A stretch of DNA of 64,000 nt, from positions 248,001-312,000 of the forward strand of contig NZ_CAKKMS010000002.1 of NCBI RefSeq assembly GCF_918698245.1. The letters are read 5' to 3'. Positions within the stretch are counted from its first letter, which is position 1. Every line of letters begins with the position of its first letter. The stretch is from Pedobacter sp. Bi126 (GTDB lineage: Bacteria > Bacteroidota > Bacteroidia > Sphingobacteriales > Sphingobacteriaceae). A program made the position numbers and the translations under genes. Positions 42,708 to 51,820 of this stretch are shown here, piece after piece. The notes beneath the pieces are model-generated. The model did no database searches. It was not told where the DNA came from and saw only the letters and a program-made list of their open reading frames with translations.

Positions 42708-44018
42708 ATGGATGTTATTTTAGCTCAAAAAAGAGTAACATTTTCCTTACAAAACATTAGGAATTCTCAGTTAGCATTTTTATTATTGTATTGTAATGTA
42801 ATTTTTACAATGCCAAATCATTTTCCAACCAACGCTACAAGTTTATCCCATTGCCCAAAATATTATCAGAACAATCGTTTTGTATTATTTCTTTGGGTAT
42901 TAATTACACTCATTTTTGTAATCGACTCTTGGGCAACGCACAGGTATAATAACTACCTCATTTTTGAGAATACCTTCAGAAATCTTCTTCAACAAAAATC
43001 TCTTTATGCATGGTACCCGGCTTATCACGAAGATGCCAATCATTACGGTCCCATTTTTAGTGTTTTAATAGCTCCGTTTGCCTTAATGCATAATTGGATC
43101 GGCTTATTGTTTTGGAACCTGTTTAACTGTTTCCTGCTTTTTAAAGCTATTCAAACTTTACCTTTAAGTGAGGATAAAAAGGTGATTATCGGTTATATTG
43201 CCATTCCCTGTTTAATCGAATCGATGCTTAACCAGCAGTTTAATGCCGGTGCCGGCGCCTTAATGATATTGAGTTATACGCAAATAAATAAAGGTGGAGG
43301 GATATGGTCTGCGCTGTGTATTGTGCTGGGTACATTTATTAAGCTTTATGGTATTGTGGGATTAGTATTTTTCTTTTTTGCTAAGAAAAAACCAGTTTTT
43401 GTGTTGTGGTTAATCATGTGGTCTATCGTGATATTCTTATTGCCAATGCTGTTCGCCTCTCCTGATTTTGTTGCGCAAAGTTATATCGATTGGAAAAACT
43501 CACTGATCGGGAAAAATATGATTAATGTTTCGGGTGGAGAAGATATTTCGATTATGGGTTTCTTTAGGCAACTATTTAATATTCCTAAAGTATCAAACCT
43601 TTTTTTTCTTACACTTGGCACCCTATTGTTTATGTTGCCTTTTCTGTATATTACTTATTTTTCGAAAAGTAAATTCCAGCTCATGATCCTATCTTCAGTA
43701 TTGTTGTTTCCTGTGCTGTTTAGTACTGGAGCAGAAGATTGTACGTTTATCATTTCAATAACTGGTGTTGGCATTTGGTATGTAAACGAAAATAATAAAG
43801 TGCTAAAAAATGTATTGTTGCCAATTTTACTTTTTATCACCTGCAATTTCCCTTTGCTGCTTTTTCCAACTTTTGCAAAAGCGCATCATTTATCATTATC
43901 CATCATTAGTTTTCCTTATTTTTTGGTGTGGTTGAGGGTTATCAATATGGCTATAAAGGATAAACTCGTCCATGAAGAAGAAACAGAACCAGAGATGGTA
44001 ACAGCACTAGTCGATTAA
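42708..44018 (+). CDS. GT87-like polytopic membrane protein (DUF2029 type)
   Basis: A membrane protein with about ten hydrophobic segments resembling GT-C-fold glycosyltransferases of family 87, which use polyprenyl-phosphate sugars outside the membrane. The first loop has YNNYLIFENTFRNLLQQKSLYAWYP (quoted here only to show the acidic/aromatic loop: FENTFRNLL, LYAWYPAYHED), and a later segment QQFNAGAGALMILSY and TFIKLYGIVG fit the family. The start is uncertain: ATG 42708 gives 436 residues, and ATG 42810 removes 34 residues that lack family character. The donor and acceptor are unknown, and no other glycosyltransferase lies nearby. Confidence 0.65.
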   Translation: MDVILAQKRVTFSLQNIRNSQLAFLLLYCNVIFTMPNHFPTNATSLSHCPKYYQNNRFVLFLWVLITLIFVIDSWATHRYNNYLIFENTFRNLLQQKSLYAWYPAYHEDANHYGPIFSVLIAPFALMHNWIGLLFWNLFNCFLLFKAIQTLPLSEDKKVIIGYIAIPCLIESMLNQQFNAGAGALMILSYTQINKGGGIWSALCIVLGTFIKLYGIVGLVFFFFAKKKPVFVLWLIMWSIVIFLLPMLFASPDFVAQSYIDWKNSLIGKNMINVSGGEDISIMGFFRQLFNIPKVSNLFFLTLGTLLFMLPFLYITYFSKSKFQLMILSSVLLFPVLFSTGAEDCTFIISITGVGIWYVNENNKVLKNVLLPILLFITCNFPLLLFPTFAKAHHLSLSIISFPYFLVWLRVINMAIKDKLVHEEETEPEMVTALVD

Positions 44019-44038
44019 CTTTTAAATTTTATTTTTTT

Positions 44039-44084
44039 AAGGTTTTAATGTCCGTTTGTAAAAATGGCTGTTAAAACCTTTTTT
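44039..44084 (+). terminator. Terminator after the GT87-like gene
   Basis: AAGGTTTTAA and TTAAAACCTT form a perfect 10-bp stem with a 22-base loop, followed by a run of T residues. It separates the GT87-like gene from the DUF3606-ligD unit. Confidence 0.65.
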
Positions 44085-44125
44085 ATTATTCGGCTGTTTT
44101 ATAGCTGTCTAATCAAAAAATAGTT

Positions 44126-44299
44126 ATGGATGATAAACAAAAAAACGGTAGTGCTGATCGGGCTAGGATCAACATTAACGAAGGTTATGAACTAGATTAT
44201 TGGTCTAACAAATTCGGAGTAAGCAAAGATAAGCTGAAAGCCGTAGTACAAACAGTTGGTACCTCTGCCCGCGCAGTTGAAGATTATTTAAAAAAGTAA
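44126..44299 (+). CDS. DUF3606 protein, 57 residues, upstream of ligD
   Basis: A short gene that reads ATG to TAA with the DUF3606 signature: an N-terminal MDDKQKNGSADRARININ start, then YELDYWSNKFGVS and KLKAVVQTVGTSARAVEDYL. The family is known from sequence only. It begins 107 bp after the GT87-like stop, downstream of a terminator, and ends 10 bp before the ligD start, so it is probably the first gene of a ligD operon. A link to DNA repair or stress is suggested by position but unproven. The minus-strand protein at 42287 shares the core motif. Confidence 0.85.
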   Translation: MDDKQKNGSADRARININEGYELDYWSNKFGVSKDKLKAVVQTVGTSARAVEDYLKK

Positions 44300-44309
44300 A
44301 ATAGTTATT

Positions 44310-47006
44310 ATGAGTCTGAAAAAGTATGTTGCCAAGCGCGATTTCTCAAAAACCACCGAACCAAAGTCGGGTAAAAGCAGCGATAGGAACAAATTACATT
44401 TTGTAATCCAAAAACATGATGCTTCGCGTTTGCACTACGATTTCAGGCTCGAAATGGAAGGCGTTCTAAAAAGCTGGGCAGTACCGAAAGGGCCTTCAAC
44501 CGATCCTAAGATCAAACGTTTGGCCATGATGGTAGAAGATCATCCATACGATTACAAAGATTTTGAAGGCATTATTCCGCAGGGCGAATATGGTGGCGGA
44601 ACCGTTATTGTATGGGATGAAGGAACTTACGAGCCGATAGAACCGATTAAAGGCAAAAAAGCGCAGGAAAAACATCTGCTAGGTCAGTTAAAAGATGGTT
44701 CTTTAAAAATTAAACTAAACGGAGAAAAGCTTCGTGGAGAGTTTGCCCTTGTTAAAACGCATGGCATGGGCGAAAACGGTTGGCTGTTGATCAAACACAA
44801 AGACGATTACGCTTCTACAAAAGACATTACTAAGGAAGATAAATCTGTGCTTTCCGGAAAAACAATCGAAAAGATGGAAAAAACATCCGGTAAGGTCTGG
44901 AAAGAAGGAAAGGAGCAGGATTTAAAGACTGAAAAAAAAAGCCCCAAGCAAAAAGAAAAGAAAGAAACCACGCCCGTGGGTGATGACTTAGCGGTAGATG
45001 TAAAAAGCATATTAAAGAAAGCACCCAAAACAGCCATTCCGAAAGGGGTGAAACCTATGCTGGCTACCTTGGTTGACGAACCTTTCGACGATCCTGATTG
45101 GCAATATGAGGTGAAATGGGATGGTTACCGTGCCCTGGCTTTTGTTAATAAAGGAAAGGTTGATTTGCTTTCCAGAAATAACAAATCCTTTAACGAAAAA
45201 TTTTATCCCATTTACGATCTGCTTTTGACCTGGAAAGTGAATGCGGTATTTGATGGTGAGATCTTGGTGCTCAATAACAAGGGTGTATCCAATTTTGGTT
45301 CCCTGCAGAATTGGAGAAGTGAAGCAGATGGAGAACTTGTTTTTTATGTGTTCGATATCCTCTGGTATGAGGGTAAGAACCTGATGGAGCTATCGCTTTA
45401 CCAGCGACAAGCAATATTAAATGAAGTGATGCCAACTGATGATGACCGTGTGCGCCTTGGTAAGGTTTTTAAAGCCAGTGGTGTCGATTTTTTCGATGCG
45501 GCGAAGAAAATGGGTTTAGAAGGCATTATCGCTAAAAAAACAGATAGTACTTATGCAACAGACAGAAGATCAAAAGAGTGGCTGAAAATTAAGGTGCAGA
45601 AACGGCAAGAAGTGATCATCGCGGGTTTTACCAAAAATGCCGATACTTCTAAATCTTTTAGTTCTTTACTGTTGGGTGTTTATGAAAAAGGAAAATTGCA
45701 ATATGTAGGCAAGGTTGGAACAGGGTTTTCGGATAAATTGCAGAAAACAATGATGGAGCAGTTTAAACCAATTATTATCGATAAAAGCCCTTTTGAAAAT
45801 ATACCTGATGTAAATAAGCCCTCACGCTTCAGGCCAAACCCGCCAAAAGCAAAAGCAACCTGGTTAAAGCCAGAACTGGTATGTGAGGTCGCTTTTACAG
45901 AAGTAACTGATGATGGTGTTTTTCGCCACCCGTCTTTTCAGGGTATGCGTGAAGATAAAAAAGCCAAAGAAGTGGTAAGAGAAATAGAAGTACCAACAGA
46001 AAAAATTGTTGATGAAACGAATGAAGAAAACCCACACGCACAGGCAATAAAAGCACCAAAAGGTAAAATGCCTAAAACTTTGTTAAACCCGAAAGATGAA
46101 ACACAGGTAAGGAAAATTAAAGGTCACGAGCTTAAATTTACCAATCTGAGTAAAATTTATTGGCCCGAAGATAAAGTAAGCAAAAGAGATATGTTTAACT
46201 ACTATTATCAGGTTGCTGAATACATTTTGCCTTACCTGAAAGACCGCCCACAATCGCTTAACCGCTTTCCGGGTGGAATACACGGCCCGAGTTTCTACCA
46301 AAAAGATGTTAAAGGGAAAGCACCAGACTGGGCCGAAACTTTTCCTTATGAAACTAGTGAAGGCGAAAAAAAGGAGTACCTCGTTGGAACAGATGAAGCT
46401 TCATTACTCTGGATGGCGAGTTTAGGCTGCATAGAAATGAATCCTTGGTTTAGCCGGGTGCAAAGCCCTGATAATCCCGATTACTGTGTAATTGATTTAG
46501 ATCCAGATAAACATACCTTTGATCAGGTAGTTGAAGCAGCGCTGGAAACAAAAAAAGTATTGGATGCCATAAATGTACCCAGTTATTGTAAAACATCAGG
46601 TTCAACCGGCATGCATATTTACATTCCTTTAAATGCCAAATATAGTTATGAGCAAAGCCAGATGTTTGCCAAAATAGTGGTGAACCTCGTGCATGACCAG
46701 ATACCAGAATATACGTCGCTCGAGCGCATGATAGCAGCCCGAAAAGGAAAAATGTACCTTGATTTTTTACAGAATAGACCAGGGGCAACCATAGCCGGGC
46801 CTTATTCTTTACGGCCAAAAATTGGTGCAACGGTATCAATGCCATTGCATTGGGACGAGGTCAGACCAGGTTTAAAAATGAAAGATTTTAATATTTTTAA
46901 TACCATCGATCGTTTGAAAGTGGAAGGAGATCTGTTTAAAGGCGTACTGGGAAAAGGAATCGATTTAGTTAAGGCTATTGAGAAAGCTAAAAGTGTTTTT
47001 GGATAA
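44310..47006 (+). CDS. ligD: DNA ligase D (3'-phosphoesterase, ligase, polymerase)
   Basis: The multifunctional ATP-dependent ligase of bacterial non-homologous end joining. Domain order is phosphoesterase (~1-170, with FVIQKHDASRLHYDFRLEM showing the His/Asp cluster), a charged Lys-rich linker (~190-235), ligase (~245-560, adenylated lysine Lys269 in EVKWDGYRAL) and primase-polymerase (~600-895, with TSGSTGMHIYIPL and DLDPD). This order, with phosphoesterase first, is the common non-mycobacterial layout. The 898-residue length is complete. Its partner Ku is not in the window. A DUF3606 gene ends 10 bp upstream. Confidence 0.95.
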   Translation: MSLKKYVAKRDFSKTTEPKSGKSSDRNKLHFVIQKHDASRLHYDFRLEMEGVLKSWAVPKGPSTDPKIKRLAMMVEDHPYDYKDFEGIIPQGEYGGGTVIVWDEGTYEPIEPIKGKKAQEKHLLGQLKDGSLKIKLNGEKLRGEFALVKTHGMGENGWLLIKHKDDYASTKDITKEDKSVLSGKTIEKMEKTSGKVWKEGKEQDLKTEKKSPKQKEKKETTPVGDDLAVDVKSILKKAPKTAIPKGVKPMLATLVDEPFDDPDWQYEVKWDGYRALAFVNKGKVDLLSRNNKSFNEKFYPIYDLLLTWKVNAVFDGEILVLNNKGVSNFGSLQNWRSEADGELVFYVFDILWYEGKNLMELSLYQRQAILNEVMPTDDDRVRLGKVFKASGVDFFDAAKKMGLEGIIAKKTDSTYATDRRSKEWLKIKVQKRQEVIIAGFTKNADTSKSFSSLLLGVYEKGKLQYVGKVGTGFSDKLQKTMMEQFKPIIIDKSPFENIPDVNKPSRFRPNPPKAKATWLKPELVCEVAFTEVTDDGVFRHPSFQGMREDKKAKEVVREIEVPTEKIVDETNEENPHAQAIKAPKGKMPKTLLNPKDETQVRKIKGHELKFTNLSKIYWPEDKVSKRDMFNYYYQVAEYILPYLKDRPQSLNRFPGGIHGPSFYQKDVKGKAPDWAETFPYETSEGEKKEYLVGTDEASLLWMASLGCIEMNPWFSRVQSPDNPDYCVIDLDPDKHTFDQVVEAALETKKVLDAINVPSYCKTSGSTGMHIYIPLNAKYSYEQSQMFAKIVVNLVHDQIPEYTSLERMIAARKGKMYLDFLQNRPGATIAGPYSLRPKIGATVSMPLHWDEVRPGLKMKDFNIFNTIDRLKVEGDLFKGVLGKGIDLVKAIEKAKSVFG

Positions 47007-47032
47007 AGCTTACGATCTTTTACTGCTTTCGT

Positions 47033-47040
47033 TATATTTG
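47033..47040 (+). promoter_or_regulatory. Possible -7 element of the Dabb gene
   Basis: TATATTTG matches TAnnTTTG just before the Dabb-domain gene. A start site near 47046 would give a leader of under ten bases. No TTG lies at the expected -33 spacing. Confidence 0.35.
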
Positions 47041-47054
47041 GAAAAAAATAAAAA

Positions 47055-47351
47055 ATGATCGCACACCACGTTTTATTCTGGCTAAAAGCCGATACCACCG
47101 ATGAGCAGAAAGTTGCTTTCCGCAATGGCTTACAAACATTAGAAAATATTGAAGTTGTTAAAACTTTTCACATTGGCGTACCAGCACCAATTGAGCGTGC
47201 TGTTGTAGATACTACTTACACATTTAGCCTCGTGCTGTTATTTGAAGATTTAGCTGCGCATGATGTTTATCAGGTTCATCCATTGCATAAAGCTTTTCTG
47301 GATGAATTCAGGGTTTACTTCGAAAAGGTTGTAATTTACGACGCAGCATAA
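47055..47351 (+). CDS. Dabb-domain (stress-responsive alpha/beta barrel) protein
   Basis: A 98-residue protein formed by one Dabb domain: IAHHVLFWLKADTTDEQK at the start, VVKTFHIGVPA in the middle and YQVHPLHKAFLDEFR at the end. Such proteins are dimeric ferredoxin-like barrels; some are stress-induced and some are polyketide-cyclase-like enzymes, but most have no known function. It begins 48 bp after ligD, possibly from its own promoter, and is followed by a clear terminator. Confidence 0.9.
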   Translation: MIAHHVLFWLKADTTDEQKVAFRNGLQTLENIEVVKTFHIGVPAPIERAVVDTTYTFSLVLLFEDLAAHDVYQVHPLHKAFLDEFRVYFEKVVIYDAA

Positions 47352-47356
47352 AAGAA

Positions 47357-47388
47357 ATACCTCCGACAAAAATCGGGGGTATTTTTTT
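47357..47388 (+). terminator. Rho-independent terminator after the Dabb gene
   Basis: ATACCTCCGA-CAAAAA-TCGGGGGTAT forms a 10-bp stem with one G-T pair and is followed directly by seven T residues. Confidence 0.85.
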
Positions 47389-47526
47389 GCTGTTTATTTA
47401 ATAAATCGGGGTATGAATTTTTTGCCAAAATAAATGAAGCCTTGTACATGAAACGGATTTATGACATTATGTGTTGCTTATTAACGCTACAAATCTGTAT
47501 GTTTGATGCTTATTGAAAAGTAATTT

Positions 47527-47781
47527 ATGGAACTACAAAACCAAAGCGTTTTTGATTACGTAAATACTTCAAACTGCAATCTTATGGAAAAAACAGCTAC
47601 ATTAATTAAAAGAGGATCCCTCAACGTAAATCAGTTGGATAGCATTAAAATTGGTGATTTATTATCTGATGAATATGGTAAATCGGGTAAAGTGTATGAA
47701 ATCGAAAAAGTAAACCGCCATGGTGAATTTCATTATTACTTTAAATTATTTAAATCAGGTACCATCCTAATTATTCTTTAA
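47527..47781 (+). CDS. Hypothetical 84-residue protein
   Basis: An unrecognised small protein. The first 19 residues (to NCNL) are polar and the core from MEKTATLIKRGSLNV to the end is predicted beta-rich (SIKIGDLLSDEYGKSGKVYEIEKV, HYYFKLFKSGTILIIL, quoted as short pieces of the pattern). An internal ATG at 47584 would give a 65-residue version that begins at this core. It stands alone between two terminators, so it has its own promoter. No function proposed. Confidence 0.55.
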   Translation: MELQNQSVFDYVNTSNCNLMEKTATLIKRGSLNVNQLDSIKIGDLLSDEYGKSGKVYEIEKVNRHGEFHYYFKLFKSGTILIIL

Positions 47782-47922
47782 TTTCTTTCTTGGCTTGACC
47801 AATTGATGTGTTGTTTATAAAGATATATCTTGTAAACATTTGCTTTGCATTGCCCATCAGTCACTTGGTTTTGGCGTAAAATACCAACGATGAACGATGT
47901 ACAAACATTGCCTACTTTATAA

Positions 47923-47964
47923 AAACAAAAAGCTCCAGATCTGCTGATCTGGAGCTTTTTGTTT
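47923..47964. terminator. Strong bidirectional terminator
   Basis: A perfect 19-bp stem (arms 47923-47941 and 47946-47964, GC-rich centre GCTCCAGATC) with a 4-base loop TGCT; A/T tracts on both flanks provide T-runs on either strand. It lies between the convergent 84-residue gene and the siderophore receptor gene. Confidence 0.92.
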
Positions 47965-47979
47965 AGTCTATTCGTATAA

Positions 47980-50382
47980 TTAGAATTTATAAGATAATGT
48001 GGTTACAAATTGGCGTGGAGCAATAGGGTTTACGCTGTAGTTTTCGTGAACGAAATAATTCAGCTCATTGGTAAGGTTCGAAACTTTAGCAAGAAGTGAG
48101 AATTTTTTCCAGTTGTATCCGGCAGAAAAATCTAAAGTAGTGAATGCACTTAGTGGAATCAGCCTCAAAGTTGGTGCATTTTTAGCATCGTTCCAGCCTC
48201 CATTGCGCTTGCCTGTATAAAATGCGGAGGCACCCAATTTTAAACCTTTTATTGCACCATCCTGGAAAGTGTAAAATAAAGTGGCGTTTGCCGTATTTTT
48301 GGTAGTACCTACTAAACGAACATCCTCAATCATGCCAGTAACATCAGCTGTATTGGTATAGCGCATAAAATTATAGCTATAGCCCATTAAAAAGTTAAGC
48401 CCTCTAGCAAGATTTCCGTTAATGTCAAGTTCTAACCCATCACTAGTAGTCTGCCCGTTTAGTTGTTTAAACACAGTGCTAGTGGTTCCATCTGGAAGTA
48501 TAGCTGCCTGCGAAATATTGTCGTTGATGATTTTATAATAAGTTAAATTCGCTGATAACTTACCTCCGAAGAAATCGTTTTTAACACCCGCTTCATATTG
48601 GTTTACGGTTGATGGCGGAAGCGCATTACTGTTAATATCCACACCAGTATTAGGAATAAAGTTATTTGCATAACTTACATACATAGACATGGTTTTAAGG
48701 GGTTGATATATTAAGCCCAATTTAGGAGAAAAAGCATCATCAAACTTTGTTGCACCCGGCGCTGTTACGCCACTTTCTATGTTTAAAGCTCTTGAACTTG
48801 CATTTTTCTGATCTGTATAACGTAAACCTGCCAATACTTTAAATTGGTCAGTTACTCCGATTAAATCCTGAATAAAAGCACCATATCTATAAATTGGGGC
48901 AAGTGTTCTTGTTATCGCAAATGCTTCAGGCATTAATCCAGAACCGTAATAAGTAGATTCATCGAAAACATTAACATTTCCATAATTAAAAGTAGTAATG
49001 TAAGCACCTTTAGCATCTTTTCCATAAGCGAATGCATTGCTGGTTACTCTCGATTGATCTGCATCTACGCCAAACAAAACAGTATGTTTAATGCTTCCTG
49101 TACTAAAACTTCCATTAATATTAATTTGTTGGTTATAAGTATATTCTTTACTTAGTGCTCTCGAAAGATTTCTTGCAGAAATACCAGCTGTATTTGCTTG
49201 GATCCGATCCGATCCATAGTAATTACGATTGTAAGCCTGGAAAGATCCAATTGCATTTAATTTCCAGTTCTCGTTAAATTTATGCGTTAAATTGGCTTGG
49301 GCGGTACTGGTATTCGTTTTATTGTAAGCCCAAGGGGTATTGATGAATTTATCGCGACCGAAATCTACAATCTGACTATTCACTGATCCTACACCAAAGT
49401 CTGGAGTAAAATCACTTTTCAAATAATCTCCCTGCACCAAAACTTCTGTCTGCTCACTTATCTTATATAATAACGATGGGTTGATGTAAAAACGTTTTGA
49501 TTTTACATAGTCTCTAAAACTCCCAGCATTTTCATAAGTACTAATTGCCCTAAAAGCAAGTTTTTTTGATATCGGTCCATAAAGATCAACCATAGGTTTA
49601 TACTGATCGTAACTACCGGTTCTCATGCTTACCTCACCACCATTTTCAAATTTAGGTTTTTTCGTAACCATATTCACAACAGCTCCTCCGGTTACACCAC
49701 CATAAAGTAAAGCAGCACTTCCTTTTAAAACCTCTACCGATTCTAATGTACTCGCCTCAGGACTGCCACCAATAGTTGTTCTTGCGCCATTTTTAAAAAT
49801 GTTATTACTGCCCAGGCTATACCCCCTTGCAAAGAAATTTTCACCAACAGCGCCACGATTAGCCCCTAAAGCGACACCATTAATGTTTTTCATTACATCA
49901 CCCAAGCTATTTACCTGTTGATCAGCGATTATTTGTCTTCCAATAACCTGCACAGCCTGTGGAAGATCCATTGGGGAAATAGCAATTTTACCTAAATTAG
50001 CTGGTTTTCTATTTGGCGTTTTGTAACCGTTAATGGCTACTTCATCCAATTGAGATGAAGATTCTGCAATGGTGAAATCAGCATTTACAGTTTGACCATC
50101 CGCTACAGTAATTGATTTTTCCTGAGCAGAAACACCAATAGCTGATGTTTTGATCGTATAGGTGCCGGGTATTACATTTTTAATCGTGAAATTACCTTTC
50201 TCATCAGTTTGGGTAGTTTTACCCGTATTTTTTAAACCAACACTTACATAACTGGCAGGATTGCCATCGCTCGTTTTAATTGTACCCGAAACAGATCCAT
50301 TTTTACTTTGTGCCATGGTATTTCCTGCCAAAAACAGAAAAAAAGCTATAAAATTTAAAAGAAAAGTAAAATTTTTATTCAT
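47980..50382 (-). CDS. TonB-dependent siderophore receptor
   Basis: An outer-membrane gated channel of the ferrichrome/ferrioxamine receptor type (FhuA/FoxA-like). Signal peptide to about 24 (AGNTMAQ), a carboxypeptidase-regulatory-like domain (~30-115, VSGTIKTSDGNPASY), a plug (~130-240, with AVQVIGRQIIADQQVNSLGD and LYGGVTGGAVVNMVTKKP) and a 22-strand barrel ending in the aromatic residue Phe800 (TTLSYKF). 800 residues is typical. No STN domain, so no sigma-factor signalling is expected. It is alone on its strand, ending at a strong terminator. The exact siderophore is unknown. Confidence 0.93.
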   Translation of the reverse strand: MNKNFTFLLNFIAFFLFLAGNTMAQSKNGSVSGTIKTSDGNPASYVSVGLKNTGKTTQTDEKGNFTIKNVIPGTYTIKTSAIGVSAQEKSITVADGQTVNADFTIAESSSQLDEVAINGYKTPNRKPANLGKIAISPMDLPQAVQVIGRQIIADQQVNSLGDVMKNINGVALGANRGAVGENFFARGYSLGSNNIFKNGARTTIGGSPEASTLESVEVLKGSAALLYGGVTGGAVVNMVTKKPKFENGGEVSMRTGSYDQYKPMVDLYGPISKKLAFRAISTYENAGSFRDYVKSKRFYINPSLLYKISEQTEVLVQGDYLKSDFTPDFGVGSVNSQIVDFGRDKFINTPWAYNKTNTSTAQANLTHKFNENWKLNAIGSFQAYNRNYYGSDRIQANTAGISARNLSRALSKEYTYNQQININGSFSTGSIKHTVLFGVDADQSRVTSNAFAYGKDAKGAYITTFNYGNVNVFDESTYYGSGLMPEAFAITRTLAPIYRYGAFIQDLIGVTDQFKVLAGLRYTDQKNASSRALNIESGVTAPGATKFDDAFSPKLGLIYQPLKTMSMYVSYANNFIPNTGVDINSNALPPSTVNQYEAGVKNDFFGGKLSANLTYYKIINDNISQAAILPDGTTSTVFKQLNGQTTSDGLELDINGNLARGLNFLMGYSYNFMRYTNTADVTGMIEDVRLVGTTKNTANATLFYTFQDGAIKGLKLGASAFYTGKRNGGWNDAKNAPTLRLIPLSAFTTLDFSAGYNWKKFSLLAKVSNLTNELNYFVHENYSVNPIAPRQFVTTLSYKF

Positions 50383-50527
50383 CTTTATTTAGATTAATTC
50401 TTAGTTGGCGCAAAGGAAGCACTTTTGCAGCGGAATTGCAAAATTATTTTTATTTGTTCTAAATAAGATTAGTTTTTGATTTGCTTTTTTTGAAGTACAT
50501 AGCTTTTTTGAATGCGTATATTAGGAT

Positions 50528-51709
50528 ATGCCAAATCAAATTATGCAAAATAGCGAAGACCATTTCTATTCCAATTTGCCCATTCATAAAATACCATTGT
50601 ATCAATTGTTGATTCAAAATCTACTATTTGAAAAAGTGGTTGCTAGCTGGTGTGTAATCATCACTGATATTAAGCGTTCAACCGCTGCTGTAAATTCGGG
50701 CCTGCATGAAAATGTTAACCTTATTGCTACTGGAAGTATCGTTGCGGTACTCAATATTGCATTTAAAGCAAACATTTCGGTTCCATTTTTCTTCGGTGGC
50801 GATGGGGCTTCTTTTATTGTTCCGCCTAGTATTGTAGATGATGTGATGAAAGCGCTGTTGAAATACAAAGATAACACCTTACGGAATTTTAACCTTGATT
50901 TAAGGACTGGGATTATGACTGTTGAAGAAATTTACAAACAAGGGCGTACGCTTAACATTTGTAGATTTAGTAGTGCTGAAACATTTTCTATCCCCATTGT
51001 TTTAGGCGATGGCCTGGCTTATGCTGAGCAAATTATCAAGGGAGAGAATTACCTGTTAACGGGCCATGATACTGCAAGTAATGAAATCGATTTAAGTGGT
51101 ATGCAATGCCGCTGGGATAAGATAGAACCACCCGAAAACAGTGATGAGGTGGTTACATTAATCATTATAGCTTCAGAAATAACGCAACAGGCAGCCGTAT
51201 TCAGCAAAGTGATCCATCATCTTGATCAAATTTACGGAACATCCGAAAAGCGCCAGCCGATTTCAGTTTCTAAGCTGATTTTTAAAACAAGCTTCAACAG
51301 TCTGGGGAAAGAAATGAAACACCGAATTGGAAAAATTAAACTTTTTGAACTGATTAAATCGTGGCTCATCAATATTTATGGCCATATCTATTTCCGAACG
51401 GAGCGTGGTAAAAAATACCTGAAACAGCTTGTAGAAATGTCGGATACGCTGGTGATAGATGGTAGAATAAATACGGTAATTACCGGAACTGCACAGCAGC
51501 GATTAACATTGGAGAAAGCGCTTAATCAGCTCGAAAAAAATAATGAAATTTTATACGGCCTCTATGTTAGCGGCGAATCGATCATGTCTTGTTATGTTAG
51601 GGATCTGGAAGATGATCACATTCATTTTGTCGATGGAGCAGATGGGGGATATACTCAGGCTGCAGGAATACTTAAACAGAAAATAAGCGATAAATTAAAT
51701 GCCAGATGA
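50528..51709 (+). CDS. DUF3095 protein, class III nucleotide-cyclase-like
   Basis: A 393-residue protein of the DUF3095 family. It begins with the family block HFYSNLPIHK and includes WCVIITDIKRSTAAV (Asp47), followed by FFFGGDGASFIVPP (Gly90-Gly93 region). Together these resemble the DI-x2-ST and GDG metal/nucleotide-binding blocks of class III adenylate cyclases and GGDEF proteins. The C-terminal half ends with HFVDGADGGYTQAAG, another DUF3095 hallmark. The family has no established activity to my knowledge; a nucleotide cyclase is an inference from motif likeness. It precedes a histidine kinase gene by 111 bp on the same strand. Confidence 0.8.
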   Translation: MPNQIMQNSEDHFYSNLPIHKIPLYQLLIQNLLFEKVVASWCVIITDIKRSTAAVNSGLHENVNLIATGSIVAVLNIAFKANISVPFFFGGDGASFIVPPSIVDDVMKALLKYKDNTLRNFNLDLRTGIMTVEEIYKQGRTLNICRFSSAETFSIPIVLGDGLAYAEQIIKGENYLLTGHDTASNEIDLSGMQCRWDKIEPPENSDEVVTLIIIASEITQQAAVFSKVIHHLDQIYGTSEKRQPISVSKLIFKTSFNSLGKEMKHRIGKIKLFELIKSWLINIYGHIYFRTERGKKYLKQLVEMSDTLVIDGRINTVITGTAQQRLTLEKALNQLEKNNEILYGLYVSGESIMSCYVRDLEDDHIHFVDGADGGYTQAAGILKQKISDKLNAR

Positions 51710-51820
51710 TAAAAGGTTAATAATAACCAAACATTTGTAAAGGTCGACTTGTATCATACTTAGTATGATTTGATTTCACCATACATGTCAGCATCGTCGG
51801 GTTTTAATTTTTAATTATAA

